The notes under the pieces were generated by a model. The model made no database searches, had not been told where the DNA came from, and was given only the letters and a program-made list of their open reading frames with translations. Shown piece after piece: positions 18,122 to 27,045 of a stretch of 50,340 nucleotides of DNA. The DNA is taken from NCBI GenBank assembly GCA_016201275.1, contig JACQDB010000028.1, positions 1-50,340 of the forward strand, in the 5' to 3' direction. The number at the start of each line of letters is the position of its first letter. Position 1 is the stretch's first letter. Source of the stretch: Acidobacteriota bacterium. GTDB lineage: Bacteria > Acidobacteriota > Blastocatellia > UBA7656. The position numbers and the translations under genes are program-made.

Positions 18122-21100
18122 ATGAAACGTGCGATAAAGCAAGTGGCTTTACTGGTGCTGCTCCTTTCGTGCTGGAGTCTGAGCGCGGCGGCGCAGGAAA
18201 TTACCGCAACCGTCAACGGTCAGATTACTGACTCGTCGGGGGCGGCGGTGGCCAATGCCGAAATTACGCTTACGAGTCTGGCAACGAAAGAGACGCGCAT
18301 CGTCAAATCAAACGACGAGGGCTATTACACCCTGCCGCTTATCAAACCGGGCATCTACGATCTGAGTGTCAAGCTGCAAGGATTCAAAGAATACATCAAC
18401 AAAGGGCTGGAATTATTGGTCAATGACCGCAAGACCTTAAACATTGCGCTGGAACCCGGACAGGTCAGCGAGAGCGTCACGGTTACCGCTGAAACGCCTA
18501 TCGTGCAATCGTCGCCGACGGTTGGTGACGTGATTGACAGCAAAAAGGTTTTAGAGATTCCGCTCAACAACCGCAACTTTCTGCAACTCATCACCCTGGT
18601 GCCAGGGGTTTCGGCAGATGACACCACCGAAGCCGGAATCGGCTTGACCAGCACCACTAACATTGTCATCGGCGGCAATCGCCGCAACTCGACCAACTAC
18701 CTGGTGGACGGTGTATCCAACGTGGATGTAGGCTCGAACATCACTCTGCTGTCGACCCCAACGGTGGATTCGATTCAAGAGTTCCGCGTCATTACGTCGT
18801 TGCCGAGCGCCGAATTCGGGCGCGCTTCGGGCGGCGTTGTCAACGTCATCACACGCGGCGGTGGACACGATTTTCACGGCAGTATGTATGAATTTTTCCG
18901 CAACGATAGATTGAACGCCAACAGTTTTTTGAGCAATGCGACGGGAAGATTTGGTGACCGCAACGAATTGCCAGCGAGCGATCCGCGCATCGGCAAAGAG
19001 CGTGCGCCGCGTCCCACCTTGCGCTATAACAATTTCGGTTACACGGCCAGCGGCCCGGTGTGGATTCCCGGTGTCTATGGCAGCAAACGCGACAAGACGT
19101 TTTTCTTCTTCTCGGAAGAATGGCGACGCATCATTCGTCAGCCGACCGAGAATTTTCAAACCGTGCCGTCGGCTTTGGAACGCGCGGGCGATTTTTCCGA
19201 GACCTCGACGCAGGTGATTGATCCGCTTACCGGCACGCAATTCCCCGGCAATCGCATTCCGGCGAATCGCTTAGACCCCATCGCGCTACAGATTTTGAAA
19301 CTCTACCCGGACCCGACCATCGCTTCAACAACCGCTGGTCGCGCTCCCAATCGCATACTCGCGGTCGCTCCGGCCATCAACAACACGCGGCAAGAGACCT
19401 TGCGTATAGACCACACCATCACCGCCAATCATCGCTTGACGGGGCGCTACACGCACGACCTCAGCCAGACCCGCGAACAGGGCGGCCTCTTCTTCGGCGT
19501 GGCCATTCCCAATATTGCCACCACCGATACCAATGTTCCCGGACAGGTGCTGGCGGTTTCGCTGACCAGCACTTTCAGCGCCAATATCGTCAATGAAATT
19601 ACCTTCAGTTGGTCGGGTAACGACATCACGACAAATTTGATTGGTCGCTGGAACCGGCAAAACGTCAACATTCCCAACAACGAACTCTTTCCGCAAAATA
19701 ATTCGGCGCTGCCGCCGACCATTGCCATCACCGGCTTTCCGGTTCTGGGAGCCTCGCAGCTTTTTGATATTCACTATCGCAACGTCAATCCGAAATGGAA
19801 CCTGGCGGTGTTAAACGGCGCGCATACGTACAAATTCGGCGCGGATCTAAGCTGGGAGAAAAAGGACGAGAACGCCGCCAATGAGGCGCAAGGGCGTTTC
19901 AGTTTCACCGGGCTACAGACTCGCAAAACCGGTGTCACCAGCGGCGTTGGCCTTGCCGACTTTTTGCTGGGGCGCGCCAGTGCCTACAGCGAAACCGAAT
20001 TTGACGTGACCAATCACCTGCGCTTCGGACGCACGGAGTTTTACGCGCAGGATACTTGGAAGGCGAAACCCAATCTGCAACTCGACTACGGTGTGCGCTA
20101 TCAACTGTTCCGCCTGCCGAAGGATACCAAAGATGTTTTCGATGTGTTCCTGCCAGAGTTGTACAACCGCGCCTCTGCGCCAAGCTTTGCCAACGCAACT
20201 GGCACCGCGCTCGTCAAAGGCAGCGGCGATTTGCTCAACGGCATTGCCATTGCCGGTAAAAATTCGCCCTTTGGTCGGCGCATTCAACAACTCGACAAAA
20301 ATAACATTGCACCACGATTCGGTTTTGCGTGGAGTCCCAATGCTCACGGCGGCTTTGGCGAAAAACTTTTTGGCGGACCGCAACGCACCGTCATTCGCGG
20401 CGGCTATGGCATCTATTACGATCAAGTGTTGATCGGCATACTTGAACAAAACACCTTTGTGAATCCGCCGTTTGCCAACACCGTTTCGCTTTCCGGCACG
20501 GTTAGCGCGCCGATTACTTACGCCAACCCGGCGGCGGGAAGCGCTCCGGGAACGCAAGCCCTGCGTGCTTTGATTACCACCACGAATCCGTTTATCACGC
20601 CGATTACGCAGCAATGGAATCTCACCATTCAACGACAGGTCGGCAATAACATGGGATTTGAAATTGGTTATCTAGGCTCTGCCGGCAATCATCAAACCCG
20701 CCCGGTTGACATCAACGCGCCGACGCCGCAAGAGATTATCGCCGCCGGAAAAGGCATAGCGACTTGCGACACCGCATTAGTGGCGACCAACAATCCCAAT
20801 AACTGCATCAATCTGGCGCGTCCGTTCCGTGGCTACACTTCAATTACCGACCGTCAAACCACGGCAACCTTCCGCTATCACGCGCTGATCAGTTCATTGA
20901 AAGTTCAAAACGTGCATGGCTTGTCGGCGCAATTGTCTTACACCTGGTCAAAGAATATCACTGACGCGACCAATGACCGTGATGCGATAGATTTGCCGCA
21001 ACTTCGCACGAACTTCGCGTTGGAAAGAGCCGTGGCGCGCTTTGATCGCACGCACGTCTTCAAGGCCAGCTATGTTTATGAACTGCCCTATCCCAAGAGC

Positions 21101-21631
21101 GGTTTCCTGGCCAATCCGTTTTTGAGTCAGGTCTTCGGCGGCTGGCAAATCGCCGGCATTACTACCGTGCAGACCGGTTTGCCGCTCAATCGTGTGGTGC
21201 AGGGCAGCGTCTCCGGGCCACGCGGTACGCGCCCCGATATTGTCAGCGACCCGTTTGCCAATGTGCCTACGGGAGTGAGTACGAGTCCGTACTACATCAA
21301 CCCGTTGGCTTTCCGTCCGTCGGCTATCGGCACGGTCGGCACTTCGCCGCGTTCGCCGTTCCGCTTCCCGACTTTCCGTGGCACAGACTTGAATCTGGCG
21401 AAGAACTGGCGTTGGGCTGAACGCTATCGCATACAGTTCCGCGCCGAATTCTACAACGTCTTCAACAACACCACGGTCAGCGACATCTTCCAAACGGTGC
21501 CGGATCGTCTGCCCACCGATGCGGCGTTTTCGAGCCTTACGGCCTTCCAGGCAACCGGCTCACAGTTCGGACAAGTGTTTGCCACACGAGTGCCGCGACT
21601 GATTCAATTCGGCTTGAAGTTCGGCTTCTAG
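18122..21631 (+). CDS. Oar-like TonB-dependent outer membrane receptor
   Basis: A protein of 1169 residues. The ATG at 18122 is chosen over 18107 because GGAGG (18109-18113) is then correctly placed and a signal peptide follows (VALLVLLLSCWSLSAAAQ). About residues 27-110 form a carboxypeptidase-regulatory-like domain (TVNGQITDSSGAAVANAEI, NDEGYYTLPLIKPGIYDL). The plug contains IPLNNRNFLQLITLVPG and STNYLVDGVSNVDVG, and the long barrel ends with QFGLKFGF. Same family as the receptor at 7983, but about 190 residues longer and with the plug motif LNNRNF instead of LNGRNF, so they are paralogues rather than a recent duplication. The substrate is unknown. A strong terminator lies 26 nt downstream. 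Confidence 0.93.
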   Translation: MKRAIKQVALLVLLLSCWSLSAAAQEITATVNGQITDSSGAAVANAEITLTSLATKETRIVKSNDEGYYTLPLIKPGIYDLSVKLQGFKEYINKGLELLVNDRKTLNIALEPGQVSESVTVTAETPIVQSSPTVGDVIDSKKVLEIPLNNRNFLQLITLVPGVSADDTTEAGIGLTSTTNIVIGGNRRNSTNYLVDGVSNVDVGSNITLLSTPTVDSIQEFRVITSLPSAEFGRASGGVVNVITRGGGHDFHGSMYEFFRNDRLNANSFLSNATGRFGDRNELPASDPRIGKERAPRPTLRYNNFGYTASGPVWIPGVYGSKRDKTFFFFSEEWRRIIRQPTENFQTVPSALERAGDFSETSTQVIDPLTGTQFPGNRIPANRLDPIALQILKLYPDPTIASTTAGRAPNRILAVAPAINNTRQETLRIDHTITANHRLTGRYTHDLSQTREQGGLFFGVAIPNIATTDTNVPGQVLAVSLTSTFSANIVNEITFSWSGNDITTNLIGRWNRQNVNIPNNELFPQNNSALPPTIAITGFPVLGASQLFDIHYRNVNPKWNLAVLNGAHTYKFGADLSWEKKDENAANEAQGRFSFTGLQTRKTGVTSGVGLADFLLGRASAYSETEFDVTNHLRFGRTEFYAQDTWKAKPNLQLDYGVRYQLFRLPKDTKDVFDVFLPELYNRASAPSFANATGTALVKGSGDLLNGIAIAGKNSPFGRRIQQLDKNNIAPRFGFAWSPNAHGGFGEKLFGGPQRTVIRGGYGIYYDQVLIGILEQNTFVNPPFANTVSLSGTVSAPITYANPAAGSAPGTQALRALITTTNPFITPITQQWNLTIQRQVGNNMGFEIGYLGSAGNHQTRPVDINAPTPQEIIAAGKGIATCDTALVATNNPNNCINLARPFRGYTSITDRQTTATFRYHALISSLKVQNVHGLSAQLSYTWSKNITDATNDRDAIDLPQLRTNFALERAVARFDRTHVFKASYVYELPYPKSGFLANPFLSQVFGGWQIAGITTVQTGLPLNRVVQGSVSGPRGTRPDIVSDPFANVPTGVSTSPYYINPLAFRPSAIGTVGTSPRSPFRFPTFRGTDLNLAKNWRWAERYRIQFRAEFYNVFNNTTVSDIFQTVPDRLPTDAAFSSLTAFQATGSQFGQVFATRVPRLIQFGLKFGF

Positions 21632-21656
21632 TTGGAATTGGTTTGACCAAAAACCA

Positions 21657-21695
21657 AGCCGCCGCGATTTCGATTGCGGCGGCTTTTTCTTTTTG
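21657..21695 (+). terminator. Intrinsic terminator of the second Oar-like gene
   Basis: Perfect 9 bp stem AGCCGCCGC (21657-21665) with GCGGCGGCT (21676-21684), then a T-rich run TTTTCTTTTTG. It follows the receptor stop codon by 25 nt. Confidence 0.9.
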
Positions 21696-21772
21696 TGTCG
21701 CGCTAAAAAAGTAATACTGAAAGCAACTGCCGCGTAGCGGCAAGATGAGTTTAGCCAGGTGTTTCAACGCCT

Positions 21773-21879
21773 AGAGCGGTTTGGGTTTGAGATTACGGAA
21801 ACCTCAAACCCGTTGAGCGGCGGTCGAAGACCGCTGCTCAACGATGGCGCGTTCCGTACACCCATATGAAAACCGCTCT
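21773..21879. repeat. Hairpin repeat family B, copy 1
   Basis: Terminal arms AGAGCGGTTT and AAACCGCTCT; inner stems GAGATTACGGAAAC..GTTCCGTACA and GAGCGGCGGTC..GACCGCTGCTC. It lies between the convergent receptor and TPR genes. Related copies are at 25774-25899 and 26440-26582. Confidence 0.88.
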
Positions 21880-21915
21880 ATAAATTATTGGCCTCTACAA
21901 TTCGCGCTGCAAACA

Positions 21916-23088
21916 TCAGCGCGGCTTTGGGGTTTTCGGCTGTTGTTTGCTGAGGCCGCTTTCGAGTTTCTCTCTGGCCTCTGCCGCCAGTTTTTGCGCC
22001 GCCGCAAATTCGCGCTTGGCTGCTTCTCGCTTACCGATGGCATTGTAGGCGCGGCCTAAAAAGTAGCGCGTGTCCGCCCAATTCGGATCAAGCGCCACGG
22101 CGTGTTCCAGCATCACTACGGCGCGCTCCGCATCGCCTTTTTTAAGCAATGCCTGACCCAATGATTCAAAGGCCGGACGAAAATCTTTCGCTTGTTCCGC
22201 GACCTTCTCCAACATCTTCACGGCATCGTCCAGGCGATTTTGCTCAAGATAAATTTTCCCCAGATGATAACGCGCCAAGGAATAATTGGGATTGATTGCC
22301 AGCTCGCGCTCAAACTCAAGCGCCGCCAATGCGCTTTCACCGCGTTGCAGATGCGCGTAACCGAGGGCGTAATGCGCTTCGAGTAAATTGGCGTCCAACT
22401 CTACGGCGCGGCGAAATTCCTCTAACGCACGGTCGTGGTCATAAGCATTATCGAGCGCCTCGCCATAGAGCAGATGGGCTTTGGCCGATTGCGGCGCAAG
22501 TTTGATTAACGCCGCCAAGCGCTCGGCGGCTTGGTCAAAACGCTTTAAGCGCAAATACGCCTGCCCCAAAGCCAGCAATACGGCGGCCTCTTGCGGATTG
22601 GCGAGGCGCAGCGTTTCCAGTTGTTCTACGGCTTCACGAAATTGTTCAAGGGCGATGAAGGACAGCGCCAGCAGTTGTCTGGCTTGCGCGTTGGCCGCAT
22701 CAATTTTGATGGCCTGATGCAGCGGCGGCACAGCTTCCGCATAATGTGCGGCGCGAAAATGCGTGATGCCGAGATTGACCCAGGCGGCCAGCATTCGCGG
22801 CTTGATTTGCGCGGCGCGAGTGAACGCCTTGATCGCTTCATCGGGACGGTGTTGCCGATTGAAAACGACACCGAGATTGATGAAGGCTTCCGCCCATTGC
22901 GGATAGATGGTGACGGCCTGTTGATATTCGCTCGCTGCGGTTGCCCAATCCTGACGCGCTTCGGCGTGGCGCGCTTCGGCGAAGTGTTGCGCTGCTTCTG
23001 CCGATTGCGCCGACGCTGTAGAAAAGGCAAACGGCAACAGGCAACAGGCAACAAAGAAGTTTCGTAATGTCGGTTTCGCGGTTTTCAT
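21916..23088 (-). CDS. Exported TPR-repeat protein
   Basis: A protein of 390 residues with a signal peptide (NFFVACCLLPFAFSTASA) and then about ten tetratricopeptide repeats filling residues 30-370. Repeat hallmarks recur at 34-residue spacing, for example WAEAFINLGVVFNRQ, HRPDEAIKAFTRAAQIKP and SLARYHLGKIYLEQ. TPR arrays are protein-protein interaction scaffolds; in the periplasm they often serve in envelope assembly or secretion. No enzymatic domain is present. The start is only 30 bp from the divergent lipoprotein gene, so the two may share a control region. A seven-base-period array (GGCAACA x3) lies inside the signal-peptide codons. The exact partner is unknown. Confidence 0.88.
   Translation of the reverse strand: MKTAKPTLRNFFVACCLLPFAFSTASAQSAEAAQHFAEARHAEARQDWATAASEYQQAVTIYPQWAEAFINLGVVFNRQHRPDEAIKAFTRAAQIKPRMLAAWVNLGITHFRAAHYAEAVPPLHQAIKIDAANAQARQLLALSFIALEQFREAVEQLETLRLANPQEAAVLLALGQAYLRLKRFDQAAERLAALIKLAPQSAKAHLLYGEALDNAYDHDRALEEFRRAVELDANLLEAHYALGYAHLQRGESALAALEFERELAINPNYSLARYHLGKIYLEQNRLDDAVKMLEKVAEQAKDFRPAFESLGQALLKKGDAERAVVMLEHAVALDPNWADTRYFLGRAYNAIGKREAAKREFAAAQKLAAEAREKLESGLSKQQPKTPKPR
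23026..23053. repeat. Seven-base-period array within TPR signal-peptide codons
   Basis: GGCAAAC followed by three GGCAACA units. It is in the coding region, where a 7 bp unit changes frame each repeat and gives the ACCLLPFA part of the signal peptide on the minus strand. A gain or loss of one unit would shift the frame of the TPR gene. Confidence 0.75.
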
Positions 23089-23118
23089 TTTGGCGTTACT
23101 TGATGCTTAAATCATACT

Positions 23119-23874
23119 ATGACACGAGGTCGCAAGCTAAGACTCGCGCTGTTTTTGAATGCCCTCGGCGCGGCAATGCTATTTGCCGTTGCCTGTCACG
23201 CGCCCACGAAAGCACCGGTTGAAGAAACCCTGGACGCGCCCACCAATGAACCGGAAACCTATGCGGCAACCATCGTCTGTTCCATAGAAGACGGCGAACA
23301 TAGCGAAGTCACAGAGACTCGGGTGATGCGCGCCGGTGATCTGCGGCGCGCAGAATGGACGGAAGGCGGCCAACGTCTGGCGCTCATCACGCGCTACGAT
23401 ACCGGCAAAACCTATCTGCTCAATCTCGACAAACAAATTTATAGCGAAACCGATAGCGCTGTGCCGGAACGTACATCGGCCAAAAGCGGGCCAGCCGCAA
23501 CGCCCAAGGAATCAGCGAACGCCGAAGCCAATCGCCAAGCCTCGGCTATGGATTTTGTCGAAGACGATTTTTCCGAAGCGCCTTTGAAGGTAGAGAATCG
23601 CACCCTGCCGGATGAATATGTCGCCAATCAACTTTGCCAAGTCTTTGAACGCCACAGCGCGTTTGCTGATGGTCGCATCGAAATGACGAAGACCTTTCGT
23701 GCGGTAAATTTATCGGGGCTGGCGGTGAAAACCGAGAGCGAAAGCCTGTCGTCGCATCAGCATTTGAAAATCACCACCGAATGGCGCGACCTCAAACTTG
23801 CAGTCGCCAGCGAAGCGTTCAACGTGCCGACAAATTTCAAACTGGTCGCCGATTGGCATCGCCCGACAAAATGA
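23119..23874 (+). CDS. Putative lipoprotein, unknown function
   Basis: A protein of 251 residues with a lipoprotein signal: LALFLNALGAAMLFAVAC with the lipid-acceptor Cys at 26. The mature part (VCSIEDGEHSEVTETRVM, LITRYDTGKTYLLNLDKQIY, LKITTEWRDLKLAVASEAFNVP) reads as a beta-rich, LolA-like or DUF4412-like fold, a pattern seen in proteins that report on a modified or ion-bound state. I cannot assign a family with certainty. It is divergent from the TPR gene with 30 bp between the starts and no evident Shine-Dalgarno. A hairpin with arms GGAGAAGGAGAAGC and GCTTCTTCTTCTCC directly follows the stop codon (23876-23913). Confidence 0.8.
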   Translation: MTRGRKLRLALFLNALGAAMLFAVACHAPTKAPVEETLDAPTNEPETYAATIVCSIEDGEHSEVTETRVMRAGDLRRAEWTEGGQRLALITRYDTGKTYLLNLDKQIYSETDSAVPERTSAKSGPAATPKESANAEANRQASAMDFVEDDFSEAPLKVENRTLPDEYVANQLCQVFERHSAFADGRIEMTKTFRAVNLSGLAVKTESESLSSHQHLKITTEWRDLKLAVASEAFNVPTNFKLVADWHRPTK

Positions 23875-23963
23875 AGGAGAAGGAGAAGCACGGACTTGCG
23901 CTTCTTCTTCTCCGGGTTTGCCGATTCATTTTGGCTCTCTGATCGGGCGCGTGAAGACCCCCA

Positions 23964-24005
23964 AGATGTTGTATGCGCTTGCCGTAGCAACCTCTATATG
24001 TTGAG
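23964..24005. repeat. Short dispersed repeat (GATGTTGTATG type), copy 1
   Basis: Starts GATGTTGTATGC and ends with ATATGTTGAG. The same start and end, with a diverged middle, occur at 26964-27005, and a similar inverted core is at about 11875-11905. Non-coding, between the convergent lipoprotein and porin genes. Confidence 0.55.
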
Positions 24006-24078
24006 TGCCTTCACGCCAGCCACCAGAGAACCTTAATTTTTTCGTAGTCCCCAAGGCGCTTGCCTTGCTCGAACGCCA

Positions 24079-25719
24079 TCAGAACGAATAGAAGAAGGCC
24101 AGATTCGCCCAGTTCAATTTCTGATTCGCTGCCGCCTGTTTGAACCAGTCGGTTTGCACCTGCCGGTATTCGAGGGCGATTAAAAAATTAGGCGACAATT
24201 TATATTGCCCGTTGAGCATATAGGTTTGATTGCGTTTTCTCAGACCGACGAGCAAATCGGCATCGCGATTATTTTCGAGGCCATAGCCGAAATTGGCGCT
24301 GAGTTTTTTCCACGCGCCCTGATAATTCAACGGCGCTTCGGCGTGCAACTCAAACCAGCCGCCCGACGAAGTGATGCCGCGAGCGCGCCCATCGAGGACT
24401 ACGGCGCTCTGCATAATGTTGCCGGATAAAATGCCCAGAGCGCGCCCGTGAAAGGCTTCGCCGCTGATGCGAACGCCCGACGACAACCACACATTCACAT
24501 CGACGCCGAGGCCGTAAGAATGAATAGGGCTGCGAACCGTAGTGCCGGTGGGATTGCCGATAGCGCCGAGCAGACGGGAATAATGCAGGCTTGCGCCGCC
24601 TGATGATTCTCTGCCATGTGCAGGCGTGGTAAAGCCTATGCGGGATTCCACGGCGGGAAGCGCGCCGCGTTCGCCCAGGCCGATGGAGCGCGCCACGGCA
24701 TTGCCAGTGTTGTCGCCGGCGTTGGGATCAAGCAGCGCCGCTGTGAAGATGAATTTTGATTTTTCGCCTTCGCGGTGTTCATAACGAATTTGCGGCACAC
24801 GATTCCACAAATTGCCGGAGGTCGAAAAACCGGTGATCGCATACGACGCCAGAGTGGTCGGATTGAGCGGCGCAAAGACGGTCCAATCCTGTCCGGCTTC
24901 CAAAGAATTTTTCTGCCAGTCAATGCGCCCATAAGCCAGTCGCAGGCGAAACAACTCGAAATTTTCGCCGTTGGCAATCGCTGGTTTGCCGCCGAACAAA
25001 TCGAATTCAAAGACGCCTGTCAGTTTAGCGGTCGCGAAAATTTTGCCTTCGTAACGCAAGCCCAGCCGCGTTTGTCTAGCAGTCATGGTGAAATTCTGGT
25101 GATTCTGATCGGCGGCAGTGCCACGCTTTTGTGCGAACAAAGGAATGTCGTTGTTGTTTGCGCCGCGATCCACAAAAGTTGAATTGAAGAGAATGCCGCC
25201 ATAAATTTTCACGGGGATTTTCGAGGCTGTGGTAGCGCCTACGTCGCTGCGTTTATCCAACGCCTCCACTTTTTTCGCTGTTGCTTGGTCGCTGGCGCGC
25301 ACGGTGTTTACTTCGGTCGCCAACTGTTCAGCGACTTGTTTGCCTGCTGCTACCTCTTGCGTGGTGCGCGTGTTGGCTTGCTCGAAGCGCGCCAGAGCTT
25401 GCTGCATTTGAGTTAAAGCTGCCGCTGCTTGTTGGGCTTGTGTCTGTGCGGCGTGGGCAGCGCTGGCGGCTTTTGCGGCGGCGGCTTCGGCTTGTTGAGC
25501 GCGTTGTTCAGCGGCGAGGGCGCGTTGTTCAGCGGCCTGCAAACGGTCTTCAAATTGTTTGAAGTCGTGCGGCGTCTGCCTAGGCGCAGTTCTGGCTTTG
25601 CGCTTCGCGGCTTTCTGTGTGGTGGCAGATCGGTCAGCCGCCATCACCAGAGAGGAAGCATCGAATGCCGGGACGAGTAACAAAACGAGTAAAAATTCGA
25701 TACGCATCAACTTGCTCAT
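24079..25719 (-). CDS. Outer membrane porin with coiled-coil N-terminus
   Basis: A protein of 546 residues. The ATG at 25719 has GAGGAG about 10 nt upstream, and a signal peptide follows (IEFLLVLLLVPAFDASSLVMA). About 55-155 is an Ala/Gln/Glu-rich coiled coil (LQAAEQRALAAEQRAQQAEA and the segment that follows). From about 165 a beta-barrel is predicted (VKIYGGILFNSTFVDRG, ARQTRLGLRYEG, LFRLRLAYGRIDWQKN, GQDWTVFAPLNP), ending in NLAFFYSF with a terminal Phe. This resembles DcaP-like trimeric porins, which also have an N-terminal coiled coil and take up small anions or dicarboxylates; the substrate here is unknown. Family-level confidence is moderate to good. Confidence 0.85.
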   Translation of the reverse strand: MSKLMRIEFLLVLLLVPAFDASSLVMAADRSATTQKAAKRKARTAPRQTPHDFKQFEDRLQAAEQRALAAEQRAQQAEAAAAKAASAAHAAQTQAQQAAAALTQMQQALARFEQANTRTTQEVAAGKQVAEQLATEVNTVRASDQATAKKVEALDKRSDVGATTASKIPVKIYGGILFNSTFVDRGANNNDIPLFAQKRGTAADQNHQNFTMTARQTRLGLRYEGKIFATAKLTGVFEFDLFGGKPAIANGENFELFRLRLAYGRIDWQKNSLEAGQDWTVFAPLNPTTLASYAITGFSTSGNLWNRVPQIRYEHREGEKSKFIFTAALLDPNAGDNTGNAVARSIGLGERGALPAVESRIGFTTPAHGRESSGGASLHYSRLLGAIGNPTGTTVRSPIHSYGLGVDVNVWLSSGVRISGEAFHGRALGILSGNIMQSAVVLDGRARGITSSGGWFELHAEAPLNYQGAWKKLSANFGYGLENNRDADLLVGLRKRNQTYMLNGQYKLSPNFLIALEYRQVQTDWFKQAAANQKLNWANLAFFYSF

Positions 25720-25773
25720 GTAGAAACAATCTCCTCAAAAAATGTAGAGCAAACCAGGCGTTTGCTCTGCGCT

Positions 25774-25899
25774 TGGAGCGGTTTTTGTTTGAAATTACGG
25801 AAACCTCAAACCCGTTGAGCGACGGTCTCTGACCGTCGCTCAGTCACAGACCGCTGCTCAACGATAGGGGGTTCCGTACACACCTATGAAAACCGCTCT
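25774..25899. repeat. Hairpin repeat family B, copy 2
   Basis: Shares TTACGGAAACCTCAAACCCG and the end ATGAAAACCGCTCT with the copies at 21773 and 26440. The central hairpin differs: it is expanded with an extra GACGGTCTCTGACCGTC palindrome. It lies in the repeat-only stretch 25720-27045, which has no gene I would accept. Confidence 0.88.
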
Positions 25900-26218
25900 A
25901 GCGTGGCAGAATCGGAACAAGCGACAGACTTGTTCTACGGTCTCTCCGCAATCTTGATGCCGATAAAAAGGCAGCAGCGTTGGGTGGAATTGCCACGAAA
26001 ACAAGGTGGGCGATGCACTAAGCCGCGAGCTTTTCCCCATCGCAGTGGGGAACTATTCACACCTTCACAAAAAATCGTACTCATCCGCAAGTCATCAACA
26101 AGCGCTGTGGAAAAGGCGAAGGGAGTTTTGAATCACCCAAGGGAAACGGCAAAGCAAGTATGTAGCAGCACCGCTTGCTCAGAGTTCAGTAGTGTCTTAA
26201 TCGTATGGCGCGGTTGGA

Positions 26219-26373
26219 TAGCCCACGAAGTGGGCGCAAGCATAAAGCCACGGGGTTAGCCCACGAAGTGGGCGCAAGCATAAAGCCACGGGGGTTAGCC
26301 CACGAAGTGGGCGCAAGCATAAAGCCACGGGGGTTAGCCCACGAAGTGGGCGCAAGCATAAAGCCACGGGTGT
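26219..26373. repeat. Four tandem copies of a 38-39 bp unit
   Basis: Units begin at 26219, 26257, 26296 and 26335, each reading TAGCCCACGAAGTGGGCGCA at its start with an internal CCCACGAAGTGGG palindrome, and they are nearly identical. A TAGCCCGTGGCT half follows at 26374. Because 39 is a multiple of 3, several frames stay open with a 13-residue peptide repeat, which explains spurious ORFs here. There are no variable spacers, so it is not a CRISPR. Confidence 0.93.
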
Positions 26374-26439
26374 TAGCCCGTGGCTGCCAGCCCACCACAC
26401 TAATCTAGCCCGACACCCAGCGCTGAGGCATTGGGCTTT

Positions 26440-26582
26440 AGCGCGGTTTATGTTTGAGATTACGGAAACCTCAAACCCGTTGAGCGGCGGTCGAAGACCT
26501 TCGCACGGTCGAAGACCTTCGCACGGTCGAAGACCGCTGCTCAACGATAGCGCGTTCCGTACCCCCATATGAAAACCGCTCT
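26440..26582. repeat. Hairpin repeat family B, copy 3 with expanded core
   Basis: Same family as 21773 and 25774. The loop contains three copies of CGGTCGAAGACC, the first two followed by TTCGCA, where copy 1 has one. The copies therefore differ mainly by slippage-like expansion in the central hairpin. Confidence 0.88.
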
Positions 26583-26869
26583 AGGCGCTCACCCGCGAAG
26601 CGGATTATGACCTGCCACAACTTCAGGACATCAACCAGAGTTCACGAACGCTGGTTGTTCAGCGCCGGTGGATTCGAGAAACGAAGGGCGAAGCGAGGAG
26701 CGCCGTTTTGCTGCCGAAAAGCGCAGCTTGCGAAGTGACAGGAGAACTCCTTACGAGGAGCGCGGACAGCGGTTCGCGCTCGCCGTCTGAACTTCATATC
26801 ATTGGCCTGCAGGTGGGACGAGGAAATCTTGACGCTCTGGTATTTGGCGTGAAGGCTCCCTATAGAGGA

Positions 26870-26955
26870 GGCACACCAAGATTCGGAAAAAGAAACTCAA
26901 CGAGCCGCATAATTATTCAGCTCGTTGCACTGGTCGCGCCGAATCTTGGTGTGCC
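26870..26955. repeat. Hairpin with 17 bp perfect arms
   Basis: GGCACACCAAGATTCGG (26870-26886) and CCGAATCTTGGTGTGCC (26939-26955), with an inner CAACGAGC/GCTCGTTG stem. No T run and no ORF. The flanking 26583-26869 sequence shows nothing I can assign. Confidence 0.75.
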
Positions 26956-26963
26956 GCGCATAT

Positions 26964-27005
26964 AGATGTTGTATGCCATTGCGGTGCACAACGCAATATG
27001 TTGAG
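26964..27005. repeat. Short dispersed repeat (GATGTTGTATG type), copy 2
   Basis: Same start and end words as 23964-24005 at identical spacing, with a diverged centre. Confidence 0.55.
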
Positions 27006-27045
27006 GCTCTACACGGAAGATACGGGAGCGCCGAAATCTTTTCTT

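Noticed and set aside
25903-26259. Plus-strand frame of 118 codons between porin and mla genes
   Set aside because: It runs into the tandem repeat, has no ribosome binding site and no protein-like hydrophobic pattern or motif.
26219-26373. CRISPR-like array
   Set aside because: Units are contiguous with no variable spacers and no cas genes are near; it is a simple tandem repeat.
26186-26568. Minus-strand frame with repeated 13-residue peptide units (also a plus-strand frame at 26205-26408)
   Set aside because: Produced by the 39 bp tandem repeat and the family B element; no start signals and frames are open on both strands because the unit is a multiple of three.
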